Source of the DNA: Polaromonas sp. OV174 | Lineage (GTDB): Bacteria; Pseudomonadota; Gammaproteobacteria; Burkholderiales; Burkholderiaceae_C | DNA: 64,000 bases | Assembly (NCBI RefSeq): GCF_900112285.1 | Contig: NZ_FOKZ01000015.1 | Coordinates: 1 to 64,000, forward strand | Direction: 5' to 3' | Part shown: positions 35,901 to 42,415 of the stretch, one piece after another | Layout: each line of letters starts with the position of its first letter | Position numbering within the stretch: the stretch's first letter is position 1 | Program-made: the position numbers and the translations under genes | The notes under the pieces: model-generated | The model's input: only the letters and a program-made list of their open reading frames with translations | Databases searched by the model: none | What the model was told of the DNA's origin: nothing

Positions 35901-36203
35901 ATCCTGGCGGGCGAGGGCGCCTGGGCCTGGGGTGGACATTCGGTGGCCTGGCAGGGCAACGAGGTGGATCTGGTGTATCAGGGCCAGCCCCTGCGGCTGG
36001 ATCGTCTGGTGCAGCGCAAGGATGCCGGCCATGAAGACCAGTGGTGGGTGCTGGACTACAAATCGGCCCACGCGCCGCAGCAGCAGCCGGCCCTGATAGC
36101 GCAGCTGCAGACCTACCGCGCGGCGGTGCAGCAGATTTACCCCGGCGCCGCCGTGAAAGCCGCTTTTCTGACCGGCCAGGGCACCGTGGTGGAGCTGGTT
36201 TGA
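32928..36203 (+). CDS. AddA-like UvrD/RecB helicase-nuclease
   Basis: A 1091-residue SF1A helicase. Motif I is ACAGAGKTWML (GAGKT at 35-39), motif Ia is LAITFTKKAAGEMRERL, motif II is MIDEFQDTNPLQW, motif III is FLVGDPKQSIYRFRRAEPQVF, motif V is RLLTIHGAKGLEAEAVLLLD and motif VI is YVALTRARHTLAIS. The C-terminal nuclease domain ends with WWVLDYKSAH (Asp1043, Lys1045). It should unwind and cut DNA ends together with the AddB-like protein. ATG 32928, 132 bases after the partner. Two R1 repeats are read in frame (33258-33318 and 34949-35004), encoding TSQIGPNAPQDVRKQLSN and LLQKTELLAPELQGLG. Confidence 0.85.
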   Translation: MSAAYECNGQPVSADAFYAIACDPRRSVAVEACAGAGKTWMLVSRIVRAMLDGASADGTAQPQVRPHEILAITFTKKAAGEMRERLDEWLKMFSQADDATLQRELVMRGMTSQIGPNAPQDVRKQLSNLYRSVLASGRTVQIRTFHSWFAALLRSAPVAVLQRLGLPVNYDLLEDDAPARALVWRRFYAALLADEPLKADFEALVLGHGRFQTDKALQTALDKRIEFTLADEKGIVDLSVQPFDVQFPEFAGLARPEDSLIAMPANRQLLLDAAQALGRASAPTFSAKGVELEMAVTAQQLPGVFAALLTDKGTPRKFGEKIAGIEGVRLAQELVLRVQAASQQHEAWAHQQRMARLSRLLIAQFTQLKRERGWVDMNDVERAALVMLGDPVLAGWVQERLDARIKHLMIDEFQDTNPLQWQALSAWLSGYSGAGAAPSVFLVGDPKQSIYRFRRAEPQVFRAAQAFVVDGLSGDLLSCDHTRRNAQAVIASVNAAMGAARARDGYDGFREHSTDSQRAGDTGRLPAIPRVKAQPPEAESNEHWRDSLSTPRELPEETLRTLEARQAAAWIAMQMTTGLKPQDIMVLSRKRAGLLPLQQELRALHIPAQIGEKTDLIDCCEVLDLVALLDVLVSPQHDLSLARALRSPLFGLSDASLVQLALLQRELTLPWFELLQKTELLAPELQGLGAILMRWKGWLDEQPPHDALQAIYADGDVLARFVAAAPATQRQTVLANLRALLGVALERDGGRYVTPYGLIRALKAGGTLAPVAVNPDAVRLLTIHGAKGLEAEAVLLLDTDTVERSADSMGVLIDWPGEASEPHKFVFLVSESRPPACAQEALAAEQAARKREELNALYVALTRARHTLAISSIEPHRVTTDSWWQRLQGLGDGLMEELAAPVIPLPSESDTAPASDVFLLPELPSLPADAQATPAQAEFEAPDSLKARIGKAMHRLLEWGGPSSAQQVAAAAREFRLSPAQATEAQALALRILAGEGAWAWGGHSVAWQGNEVDLVYQGQPLRLDRLVQRKDAGHEDQWWVLDYKSAHAPQQQPALIAQLQTYRAAVQQIYPGAAVKAAFLTGQGTVVELV
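33258..33318 (-). repeat. R1 palindromic repeat inside the AddA-like gene, first copy
   Basis: On the minus strand TTTGATAGCTGCTTGCGCAC, then GTCCTG and ATTTGGCTTG. It lies between helicase motifs Ia and Ib and is translated in the gene frame. Confidence 0.6.
34949..35004 (+). repeat. R1 palindromic repeat inside the AddA-like gene, second copy
   Basis: GCTACAAAAAACAGAGCTGC, TTGCGCCCGAGCTG and AAGGGCTGGGTGCCATTTTG. It is read in frame in a helical insert region before motif V. Confidence 0.6.
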
Positions 36204-36604
36204 GCGCCGCATCGGTCTGGCGAGCCCTAGGGCCGCTTGCCTTCTATGCGGCGACGGCTCAGGTCGGCAGCGCGCAAACCTTTTATCAGTGCCTGGACGC
36301 GCAAGGCCGGCCCGGCTTTTCCGCGCAAGCCTGTGAACGCGGCCAAGCCCCGCAACAAGACCAGCCCAGCTTGACGGAGCAACTGGACCGCCACATCGCC
36401 CAGCGCCAGCCACAAGCTTCAGGACGACCACAGGTTGATTTGCGGACTGAAAGAATGAACAGCCCGAGCTGCCAGCGCGCGCGCAGGGCGCATGACGCGG
36501 CGGCCAGCGCCACCAGCCCCCATCACCAAGAACTGCAGGCCAGGCGCTCGGCGATGCAGGGGGCTTGCGGCATCACCCCGCCCGAGCTCACCATCGTTCG
36601 GTGA
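36200..36604 (+). CDS. Small secreted Cys-containing protein (DUF4124-like), hypothetical
   Basis: I favour a 134-residue product from TTG 36200, which overlaps the stop of the AddA-like gene (TTGA). The frame runs much further back inside that gene but is a shadow there. The N-terminus (GPLAFYAATAQVGSAQ) could be a weak signal peptide with an AQ cut site. The mature start TFYQCLDAQGRPGFSAQACERG resembles the YKCVDAxGxxxYSDxPC repeat of DUF4124 periplasmic proteins. The remainder is Gln/Arg/Ala-rich with Cys pairs (SPSCQRAR, MQGACGITPPE). The function is unknown. Confidence 0.5.
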   Translation: MSAASVWRALGPLAFYAATAQVGSAQTFYQCLDAQGRPGFSAQACERGQAPQQDQPSLTEQLDRHIAQRQPQASGRPQVDLRTERMNSPSCQRARRAHDAAASATSPHHQELQARRSAMQGACGITPPELTIVR

Positions 36605-36718
36605 TGTTCGGTCCGGGCTGGCCATGGCTTGACCGCGCACTTTCTAGGCCTTGAGCTAGCTGCAATAATCGAGGCTTGCCCCTCGGTCTTGCTGCGACCT
36701 GCCTGCATTCATGTTTTC

Positions 36719-36780
36719 AAGCGATTTAGCCTTGAAGGCCACGACCGATGGGCGCATCCAGCTATTAAAAACAGAGCAAC
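36719..36780 (-). repeat. R1 palindromic repeat
   Basis: On the minus strand GTTTTTAATAGCTGGATGCG, CCCATCGG and GGCCTTCAAGGCTAAATCG. An intergenic copy upstream of the flavoprotein gene. Confidence 0.7.
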
Positions 36781-36833
36781 CATGCGCTATCAGAAACCCC
36801 GGTGACTGATAGGCTGCATTTTTTGGCCTCAAG

Positions 36834-38168
36834 TTGCACCTTGTGCAGACGGATTTTCTTTTGAACCACACAACTTCTCTTGCCCAGGCGACCCCGCCGC
36901 TACGCGTTGCCGTCATAGGCGGCGGCCCCGCCGGCCTGATGGCCGCCGAGGTGCTGGCCAGTGCCGGCCAGGCGCTGTCTGTGCAGCTGTTTGACGCCAT
37001 GCCTTCGGTGGGCCGCAAGTTCTTGCTGGCCGGCCGGGGCGGGCTCAACCTGACCCATTCCGAGCCGCCTGAGTTTTTCATGAAGCGCTACGGCGAGCGC
37101 AGCGAGCAGCTGCAGCCGTTGATCGCCGCCTTTGGCCCGAACGAGCTGCGCGCCTGGGCCGATGCCCTGGGCGTGGAAACCTTTGTCGGCAGCTCGGGCC
37201 TGGTGTTTCCCAAGGACATGAAGGCCGCGCCGCTGCTGCGCGCCTGGCTGCAGCGCCTGCGCAATGCGGGCGTGCAGTTTTCCATGCGCCATCGCTGGCT
37301 GGGCTGGGCCGAAGACGGTGCGCTGAAGTTTGCCAGCCCCGCCGGCGAGGTGAAGGTAGAGGCCGACGCCGTGGTGCTGGCGCTGGGTGGCGGCAGCTGG
37401 GCCCGGCTGGGCTCAGACGGCGCCTGGCTGCCGCTGCTGGCCGAGCGTGGCGTGGCGCTGGCGCCGCTGCAGCCCTCCAATTGTGGTTTTGAGGTGGCGG
37501 CAGCGCCAGGGCGTGCCGCCGCGTCAGCCGGCTGGAGCGAGCATTTTTCCAGCCGCTTTGCCGGCCAGCCCTTCAAGTCGGTGGCCATCAGCTTCACCGA
37601 TTCGCGGGGCCGCAGCTTTCGCCGCAAGGGCGAATTCGTGGCCACCGCCGCCGGCGTTGAGGGTAGCCTGGTTTACGCCGTTTCCAGCCTGCTGCGCGAC
37701 GAGATCGCGGCCCACGGCAGCGCCACCTTCCAGCTCGACCTGCTGCCCGACAGAACGCCCGAGCAGGTGCTGGCCGAAGTGCGCCACCCGCGCGGCTCGC
37801 GCTCGCTGTCCAGCCACCTCAAGAGCCGTTTAAACCTGGACGGCATCAAGGCCGCCATGCTCTATGAGCTGCTGGGCAAGGACGACATTGCCGATCCGCT
37901 GAAGCTGGCCGCCGCCATCAAGGCCTTGCCGGTGCGCGTGATCGCCACCCGGCCGATTGACGAAGCCATCAGCAGCGCCGGCGGCGTCCGCTTTGATGGG
38001 ATGGACGCGCAGCTGCAAGTCACAACCCCGGCAGGCATCAAGCCGCCGCTGTTTTGCGCTGGTGAAATGCTGGACTGGGAAGCACCCACGGGCGGTTACC
38101 TGCTGACGGCTTGCTTTGCCAGCGGCCATGCTGCCGGACACGGTGTTTTAAGCCGTTTAGGCCTCTAG
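36834..38168 (+). CDS. HI0933/BaiN-type flavoprotein (NAD(P)/FAD-dependent oxidoreductase)
   Basis: The 444-residue protein has a two-dinucleotide-binding fold. The FAD loop is VAVIGGGPAGLMAAEVL (about 25-41), followed by GRKFLLAGRGGLNLTHSE, the hallmark of the HI0933/BaiN family. It also has VVLALGGGSWARLGSDG and, near the end, FCAGEMLDWEAPTGGYLLTACFASGHAAG, the second FAD contact. Members are poorly characterised reductases. The start is uncertain: TTG 36834, GTG 36843 and TTG 36861 all precede the first strand, none with a clear ribosome site. The last eight codons and stop (GVLSRLGL) are formed by an R1 repeat, so the native C-terminus has been rewritten. Confidence 0.82.
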   Translation: MHLVQTDFLLNHTTSLAQATPPLRVAVIGGGPAGLMAAEVLASAGQALSVQLFDAMPSVGRKFLLAGRGGLNLTHSEPPEFFMKRYGERSEQLQPLIAAFGPNELRAWADALGVETFVGSSGLVFPKDMKAAPLLRAWLQRLRNAGVQFSMRHRWLGWAEDGALKFASPAGEVKVEADAVVLALGGGSWARLGSDGAWLPLLAERGVALAPLQPSNCGFEVAAAPGRAAASAGWSEHFSSRFAGQPFKSVAISFTDSRGRSFRRKGEFVATAAGVEGSLVYAVSSLLRDEIAAHGSATFQLDLLPDRTPEQVLAEVRHPRGSRSLSSHLKSRLNLDGIKAAMLYELLGKDDIADPLKLAAAIKALPVRVIATRPIDEAISSAGGVRFDGMDAQLQVTTPAGIKPPLFCAGEMLDWEAPTGGYLLTACFASGHAAGHGVLSRLGL

Positions 38169-38208
38169 GCCAATCAGGATATACGCTACCAGCTATTGAT
38201 TTGGTAGC
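38145..38208 (-). repeat. R1 palindromic repeat covering a gene end
   Basis: On the minus strand GCTACCAAATCAATAGCTGG, TATCCTGATTGG and AGAGGCCTAAACGGCTTAAA. It provides the stop codon (38166-38168) and final residues of the flavoprotein gene. Confidence 0.8.
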
Positions 38209-38253
38209 GGTTTGTTTTTTGTCGAATCTCAAAATTTAGGAAAAGAGCTTGCC

Positions 38254-38541
38254 ATGATCGTGCGTTTTCACATCGATCCGATTGAACAAGGACACTACGA
38301 GTACCGCGTCAGCTACGAAGGCGAAGAGCTTTACGGCGACGCCGGCCTGGACAGCATAGAAGACTGCATCGTGGCCGCCACCGAAGGCCTGGGCGGTGAC
38401 GCGATCGGCGCCGAAGTGGCTTACAAGGGCGTGATCAGCGGCACTTATGCGCTGGCTTCGCTGGCCCTGGCAACCGAGCAGATCGCCGTGCATGCCCTGC
38501 AGACCACCGAGGCGATCGAAGAGGCTTTCCGCCAGGACTAG
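38254..38541 (+). CDS. Conserved hypothetical acidic protein
   Basis: This 95-residue protein is short, soluble and acidic, starting MIVRFHIDPIEQGHYEYRVS and ending in a helical EQIAVHALQTTEAIEEAFRQD. The middle has alternating YEGEELYGDAGLDSIEDCIVAATEGLG. I do not recognise a named domain. ATG 38254 has AGGAAAAG ahead and is preferred to TTG 38212. The balanced composition and ribosome site support a real gene. It lies between an R1 repeat and the next hypothetical gene, and no function can be read. Confidence 0.6.
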   Translation: MIVRFHIDPIEQGHYEYRVSYEGEELYGDAGLDSIEDCIVAATEGLGGDAIGAEVAYKGVISGTYALASLALATEQIAVHALQTTEAIEEAFRQD

Positions 38542-38648
38542 CCGCGCCGCGTGACTGCGCCAATCCGACGGAGATCCATGGATGTCCGCGGATAGCGCCG
38601 CAGCAGCATTTCGCATGACCCCCTAGAAAGAAACGAATCAGCTTGGCC

Positions 38649-39254
38649 ATGGATACATTTATTTTGGCAAGCCTGCTGTTGGCAGGCATCTACATCATCC
38701 GGTCCAGGCAGCAGCGCCAGCGCATGGCGCTGCTGGGTGCGCACCTGCAGAAATACCACATCGAAAAGCTCATGGAAAGGCTACACCTGGGCTATATGGA
38801 GGCGCTGGGCGAGGCCGATCCAGCCCGGCGCGAGCAACGCTGGCAGGCGCTGAGCGCCACCGAGGCCACACTGTCCGAGCAGTTCAACCGCTTTGCCACC
38901 GAATTTGCCAAGGTCGAAGAGGCCCAGGCCCTGGCCAGCAAGCTGCCGCTGGCCTTGCCCTTTGCCGAAAAGCTGTTTCCCAGCGCCACCTTCGATATGC
39001 GCAAACTCCTGGCCGTACACGCGCGCAGCATCAGCCAGACCGCGCAAAACAGCGCCAACCTGAACCTCAAGCGCAAGGCCTTCACGATGTCGGCCGAATT
39101 GTTTTTGATGCAGCACAGCTGCCATTGGTTTTGCAAGTCAAAAACCACCGCCAGCGCCCGAATGATGGCCAGAAACCAAACCTCGCACGCCCAGTTGCTG
39201 GCGTCGGTTTCGCCCGGCACGCGGGATGCTTATTGCCAGTTGATGGTGGACTGA
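38649..39254 (+). CDS. Hypothetical membrane-anchored protein
   Basis: The 201-residue protein has one N-terminal membrane helix (FILASLLLAGIYIIRS) followed by a basic stretch (RQQRQRM). A long helical cytoplasmic part (HIEKLMERLHLGYMEALGEA, ATLSEQFNRFATEFAKVEEA) may form coiled coil. I know no domain for it. ATG 38649 is used; a TTG two codons earlier is possible. A perfect 20-base palindrome follows the stop. Confidence 0.6.
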   Translation: MDTFILASLLLAGIYIIRSRQQRQRMALLGAHLQKYHIEKLMERLHLGYMEALGEADPARREQRWQALSATEATLSEQFNRFATEFAKVEEAQALASKLPLALPFAEKLFPSATFDMRKLLAVHARSISQTAQNSANLNLKRKAFTMSAELFLMQHSCHWFCKSKTTASARMMARNQTSHAQLLASVSPGTRDAYCQLMVD

Positions 39255-39255
39255 T

Positions 39256-39275
39256 CAGCCCGGCGCCGGGCTGAT
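39256..39275. other. Perfect palindrome after the hypothetical gene
   Basis: TCAGCCCGGC joined to GCCGGGCTGA, two bases after the stop at 39254. It would form a 9-10 bp hairpin without a T-run and is perhaps a weak terminator or mRNA-end structure. Confidence 0.5.
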
Positions 39276-39320
39276 GGCGCTCCAAGGGTTTGTCATTGAG
39301 GGCGCTTCGCTTGCAAAGAG

Positions 39321-39455
39321 TTATTCGTCCTTTTCTTTGACTAGCGCTGCCGACGTAGGTTTCGCCTCTTGAGGCTCATTGGGCCTTTTAGGCTCGAACT
39401 CTCGTTTGGTATATGTGAACGCTCCAATATTGCCGCTGAGATAAGACTTAAGCAT
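39321..39455 (-). CDS. Small hypothetical protein, 44 residues
   Basis: This short frame starts at ATG 39455, 24 bases after the stop of the membrane protein on the same strand. It reads MLKSYLSGNIGAFTYTKREF, then a Pro/Glu/Lys-rich tail ending LVKEKDE. It may begin further up at a CTG, giving LLGYLKIE in front. No domain is known. The support is position and the lack of any other content in this stretch. It may be expressed with the membrane protein as one accessory unit. Confidence 0.4.
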   Translation of the reverse strand: MLKSYLSGNIGAFTYTKREFEPKRPNEPQEAKPTSAALVKEKDE

Positions 39456-39479
39456 CTCGATCTTCAGATATCCGAGCAG

Positions 39480-39956
39480 TTAAGACGCTCTGAGAAGGGC
39501 CGCTCCGCCAATGAAACAGCCGATCCAAAAAGCCCCAAGGCATGCATAGGGGAGGATGAGACCCCACCCGCCGCGTTTGATGCTCCTTGCATCATCCTGC
39601 TTCGCCACGGCTTCCCATGGAAGTTTGTCTGCCAGATACCTATTTACGTCATCTCTGTATCCCCAAAAGAGACCAGCAGACCGGTGGTAGCGATGAGCTA
39701 CTGCAACACCCGTCAGCAATACGCCGGTAATGAATGCCAGCAGCGCCCATCTAGCGCTATTCAGGTCCAGCGCTTTACTGGCGGTGCCCAAGAATCCAAG
39801 CGTTGCTATCACCCCACCCGAGTTTGTGAGCAGAATGTATTTGTATACCTTGTCGCCCCACTCTTTTTCAAGGGCGTGAAGTTGGCCCCAGCGAGTGTTG
39901 ATACGGGCTAGTTTCTCAGCTTGGCGTTCCGGCGTGAGTGTTGAAAATGTTTCCAT
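39480..39956 (-). CDS. Hypothetical membrane protein, accessory region
   Basis: The 158-residue protein starts METFSTLTPERQAEKLARIN, an amphipathic cytoplasmic part. It then has two central helices (YILLTNSGGVIATLGFLG; WALLAFITGVLLTGVAVAH) and a C-terminal one (LPYACLGAFWIGCFIGGAALL). I know no named family. ATG 39956 has GGGGAG at ideal distance, which decides the start over 39977. The DNA is visibly less G+C-rich than its neighbours, and an integrase fragment lies just upstream, so horizontal gain is likely. Confidence 0.65.
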   Translation of the reverse strand: METFSTLTPERQAEKLARINTRWGQLHALEKEWGDKVYKYILLTNSGGVIATLGFLGTASKALDLNSARWALLAFITGVLLTGVAVAHRYHRSAGLFWGYRDDVNRYLADKLPWEAVAKQDDARSIKRGGWGLILPYACLGAFWIGCFIGGAALLRAS

Positions 39957-40269
39957 GAATTCTCCCCAATGGATCATTACAGCATGTGGCCGGGCCGTGT
40001 ATGGCTGCGACGCGAACGTTCGCTAATTGATTGTCAGAGTGCCCTGTGGTGATGTTGTAGTCAGCTGTGCCGAACAACTTCGGGAGGCGAGGCGGCACGG
40101 CCACGCGGACATACCATGTAGCGCAGCGCTGATTTATTCTCGTTGTAGGGAACACGGCCTTTTCAGTCATAAAAGACTGAGGAAGGTGCTGCAAACAGGT
40201 GTTGCAGAGGCAGCCCGAAAGGCTGCTTTGGGCTTGAAACACGCATGAATAGGCGGTTTCAGAATAAAA
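39957..40269. other. Region between the membrane protein and SRP RNA genes
   Basis: About 310 bases with no intact gene. They hold the integrase fragment and a hairpin GCAGCC-CGAAA-GGCTGC near 40206-40222. It is probably the scar of an island end. Confidence 0.45.
40012..40170 (-). pseudogene. Truncated tyrosine integrase N-terminus
   Basis: From ATG 40170 the frame reads MTEKAVFPTTRINQRCATWY, then VRVAVPPRLPKLFGTADYNI and TTGHSDNQLA. This is the N-terminal part of phage or island integrases (WYVRV-VP-L---G--EI--SLGT-D---A pattern). After about 53 residues the similarity ends, and the frame runs into the ribosome site of the next gene with a stop at 39916. No core-binding or catalytic domain (R-H-R-Y) follows. 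It sits about 100 bases after the 3' end of the SRP RNA gene in the same direction, a usual place for an integrated element. Confidence 0.5.
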
Positions 40270-40369
40270 GGTGACGAGCCTTGACCCCGGCACTGGCTCC
40301 GCAGTTAGGGCTGCTTGGTTCCCCATCTGACCCGGTTGGCCGCTTTACCATGCGGGAAGGCCCGTCACC
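40270..40369 (-). ncRNA. ffs: 4.5S / small SRP RNA
   Basis: On the minus strand the RNA starts GGTGACGGGCC and ends GGCTCGTCACC, closing one long hairpin of about 100 nt. The apical part has GGTCAG - TGG - GGAA - CCA - AAGCAGCC. That is the GGAA tetraloop with the asymmetric loop bound by the Ffh M domain; E. coli has TCC-GGAA-GGA in the same place. With Ffh it forms the signal recognition particle. TACAAT lies 5-10 bases before the 5' end (40379-40374), and TTTT follows the 3' end. Its place next to dnaX, here divergent, is common in bacteria. Confidence 0.9.
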
Positions 40370-40373
40370 AAGG

Positions 40374-40379
40374 ATTGTA
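40374..40379 (-). promoter_or_regulatory. -10 element of ffs
   Basis: TACAAT on the minus strand, with the RNA start five bases beyond. I could not assign a good -35. Confidence 0.5.
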
Positions 40380-40469
40380 AGTCAGTTGAGAATGACCTTT
40401 GCCGCAGGCAGGCGCATCAGTGATAAATTTCAGGGAAAAGGTCGCTCCCGGCCAATTTAGAATGGTCGG

Positions 40470-42341
40470 ATGTCCTATCTAGTTCTTGCCCGCAAATACC
40501 GCCCCCGAAATTTCTCTGAAATGGTGGGGCAGTCGCATGTGGTGCAAGCCCTGGGCAATGCGCTGGGCACCGGGCGCCTGCACCATGCCTACCTATTCAC
40601 CGGCACCCGGGGCGTGGGCAAGACCACCATTTCGCGCATTCTGGCCAAGTCGCTCAATTGCCTGGGGGTTGACGGGCTGGGCGGCATCACCGCCACGCCT
40701 TGCGGCGTGTGCCAGGCCTGTACCGACATCGACAGCGGCCGCTTTGTCGACTACACCGAGCTGGACGCGGCATCCAACCGTGGTGTTGATGAAATCGCGC
40801 AACTGCTGGAGCAGGCGGTTTACAAGCCGGTGGTGGGTCGCTTCAAGGTCTTCATGATCGATGAGGTTCACATGCTGACGAACACGGCTTTCAACGCCAT
40901 GCTCAAGACGCTGGAGGAACCCCCCGAATACCTCAAGTTCGTGCTGGCCACGACCGATCCGCAAAAAGTGCCGGCCACGGTGCTGTCGCGCTGCCTGCAG
41001 TTCAATCTGCGGCCCATGGCGCCCGAGACGGTGCTGGAGCATCTGGTTCAGGTCTTGAGCGCCGAAAACGTGCCGGCTGAGCCTCAGGCCTTGCGTCTGC
41101 TGGCGCGTGCCGCGCGTGGCTCCATGCGCGATGCGCTGTCGCTGACCGACCAGGCGATTGCCTTTGGCTCGGGCCAGTTGCAGGAAGCCAGCGTGCGCAC
41201 CATGCTGGGCAGCGTGGATCGCAGCTATGTGTTTCGCCTGCTCGATGCGCTGGCCAGCGGCGATGGCCGAGCCGTGGTGGAAACCTCTGAAGTGCTGCGC
41301 CTCAACGGACTGAGCGCCGCCTCCACGCTGGAAGAAATGACCACCATACTGCAGCGCATGGCGGTGCTGCAGGCGGTGCCCGACATGGGCGCCGGTGACA
41401 ACGACTCCGACCCCGAGATTGCCGAAACGGCGCGGCTGGCCCAGGCCATGCCTGCCGATGAAACCCAGCTGCTCTACAGCCTGTGCCTGCATGGCCGCGG
41501 CGAGCTGGGTCTGGCGCCCGACGAATACGCGGCGCTGACCATGGTGTTGCTGCGCCTGCTGGCCTTCAAGCCTGCTGGCGTTACGCGGCCTGTTGCGGCA
41601 TCTGCTTCGTCGGGGAGCGCCGTCGAGCCCCTAAAAAAGCCACAGCCTGAGCTGACTCCGGTCAGCGCCCCGGTGCGGTATGCGATGCCGGTAGCGGAGC
41701 CCGTGCCTGTGCGCATGGCTGAGCCTGCGCCGGTTTTGGCGCAAGTTTTTGAGCCAAATAGGCCTGTAGCCCAGGCGGAGCGGGTGCAAGCAGCTATCAA
41801 TTCAGAAGCGACTGAGGCGGTAGGGGCGGCAGAAGTGGCAGAAGTGCCGCCTGCAGTCCCCGTGCCGCGCCCGCAGCCCGCGCAGGTGACGGCGACGGCG
41901 GCACCAGCGGACGCCAGCCCATTGGGCGACGTCTGGAGCCAGACCGTGAACCAGCTGGTGGCCGCCGAGGCGGTGGCTGCCCTGACGCGCGAGTTGGCCC
42001 TGCAGTCCGAGCTGCAGAGCCAGGAGGATGGTGTCTGGGTCTTGCGCGTGGAGCTGGAGGCCCTGAGTCAGAACGCCGCCCGCGAGAAGTTGCAACTGGC
42101 CTTGCAGACGGCGCTGGCGAATTCGACCCTGAAGCTGGTCGTGGAGTTGGGCGCCGTGAAGGACACCCCGGCGCGCCGCAATGCCGCCGCGCTCGCAGCG
42201 CGTCAGCGCGCCGCCGAGGAGCTGATTCAGAACGACCCGTTTGTGCAGGAAATGATGCGCGACTGGGGTGCCAGAATCGTCCCAGGCAGCATCAAGAGCG
42301 TTTCACCCTCGCCGTCACCCTCGGCTTCGACTTCGGCTTGA
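40470..42341 (+). CDS. dnaX: DNA polymerase III subunits tau and gamma
   Basis: The 623-residue tau form has an AAA+ clamp-loader ATPase with GTRGVGKTT (Walker A, 45-53), a zinc site at Cys64, Cys78, Cys81 and Cys84, MIDEVHMLTNTAFNAMLKTLEEPPEY (Walker B and following; listed in pieces MIDEVHML, LEEPP) and LARAARGSMRDALSLTDQ (sensor 2). After about residue 365 comes a Pro/Val/Glu-rich linker, then the tau-only domain that binds the helicase and alpha. A -1 frameshift site at codons 388-390 should also make a 393-residue gamma form. The linker carries an in-frame R1 repeat. ATG 40470. ybaB and recR follow, the standard cluster. Confidence 0.96.
   Translation: MSYLVLARKYRPRNFSEMVGQSHVVQALGNALGTGRLHHAYLFTGTRGVGKTTISRILAKSLNCLGVDGLGGITATPCGVCQACTDIDSGRFVDYTELDAASNRGVDEIAQLLEQAVYKPVVGRFKVFMIDEVHMLTNTAFNAMLKTLEEPPEYLKFVLATTDPQKVPATVLSRCLQFNLRPMAPETVLEHLVQVLSAENVPAEPQALRLLARAARGSMRDALSLTDQAIAFGSGQLQEASVRTMLGSVDRSYVFRLLDALASGDGRAVVETSEVLRLNGLSAASTLEEMTTILQRMAVLQAVPDMGAGDNDSDPEIAETARLAQAMPADETQLLYSLCLHGRGELGLAPDEYAALTMVLLRLLAFKPAGVTRPVAASASSGSAVEPLKKPQPELTPVSAPVRYAMPVAEPVPVRMAEPAPVLAQVFEPNRPVAQAERVQAAINSEATEAVGAAEVAEVPPAVPVPRPQPAQVTATAAPADASPLGDVWSQTVNQLVAAEAVAALTRELALQSELQSQEDGVWVLRVELEALSQNAAREKLQLALQTALANSTLKLVVELGAVKDTPARRNAAALAARQRAAEELIQNDPFVQEMMRDWGARIVPGSIKSVSPSPSPSASTSA
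41612..41666 (+). promoter_or_regulatory. Programmed -1 ribosomal frameshift site in dnaX
   Basis: The heptamer A AAA AAG (41633-41639) lies in the correct phase (CTA AAA AAG). An SD-like GGGGAG (41612-41617) is 15 bases upstream, and a hairpin GCTGAC-TCCG-GTCAGC (41651-41666) follows. A -1 slip gives GCC ACA GCC TGA, ending gamma after 393 residues. E. coli dnaX uses the same heptamer and layout. Confidence 0.85.
41744..41808 (-). repeat. R1 palindromic repeat inside dnaX
   Basis: On the minus strand TTGATAGCTGCTTGCACCCG, GGGCTACAGGCCTATTTGGC and TCAAAAACTTG; one of the best R1 copies. It is translated in frame in the tau linker as FEPNRPVAQAERVQAAIN. Confidence 0.8.
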
Positions 42342-42415
42342 GCGCCCGGCCCCAGCCGCCAAGCCGATATGATCGGCAACAGTTTTTTTGATCCCCCCAT
42401 TTAAAGGAAAAAATC

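Noticed and set aside
40141..40260. Hairpin GCAGCC-CGAAA-GGCTGC as terminator of ffs
   Set aside because: It lies some 50 bases beyond the RNA end and has only three T on the plus strand; the SRP helix followed by TTTT is a better end.
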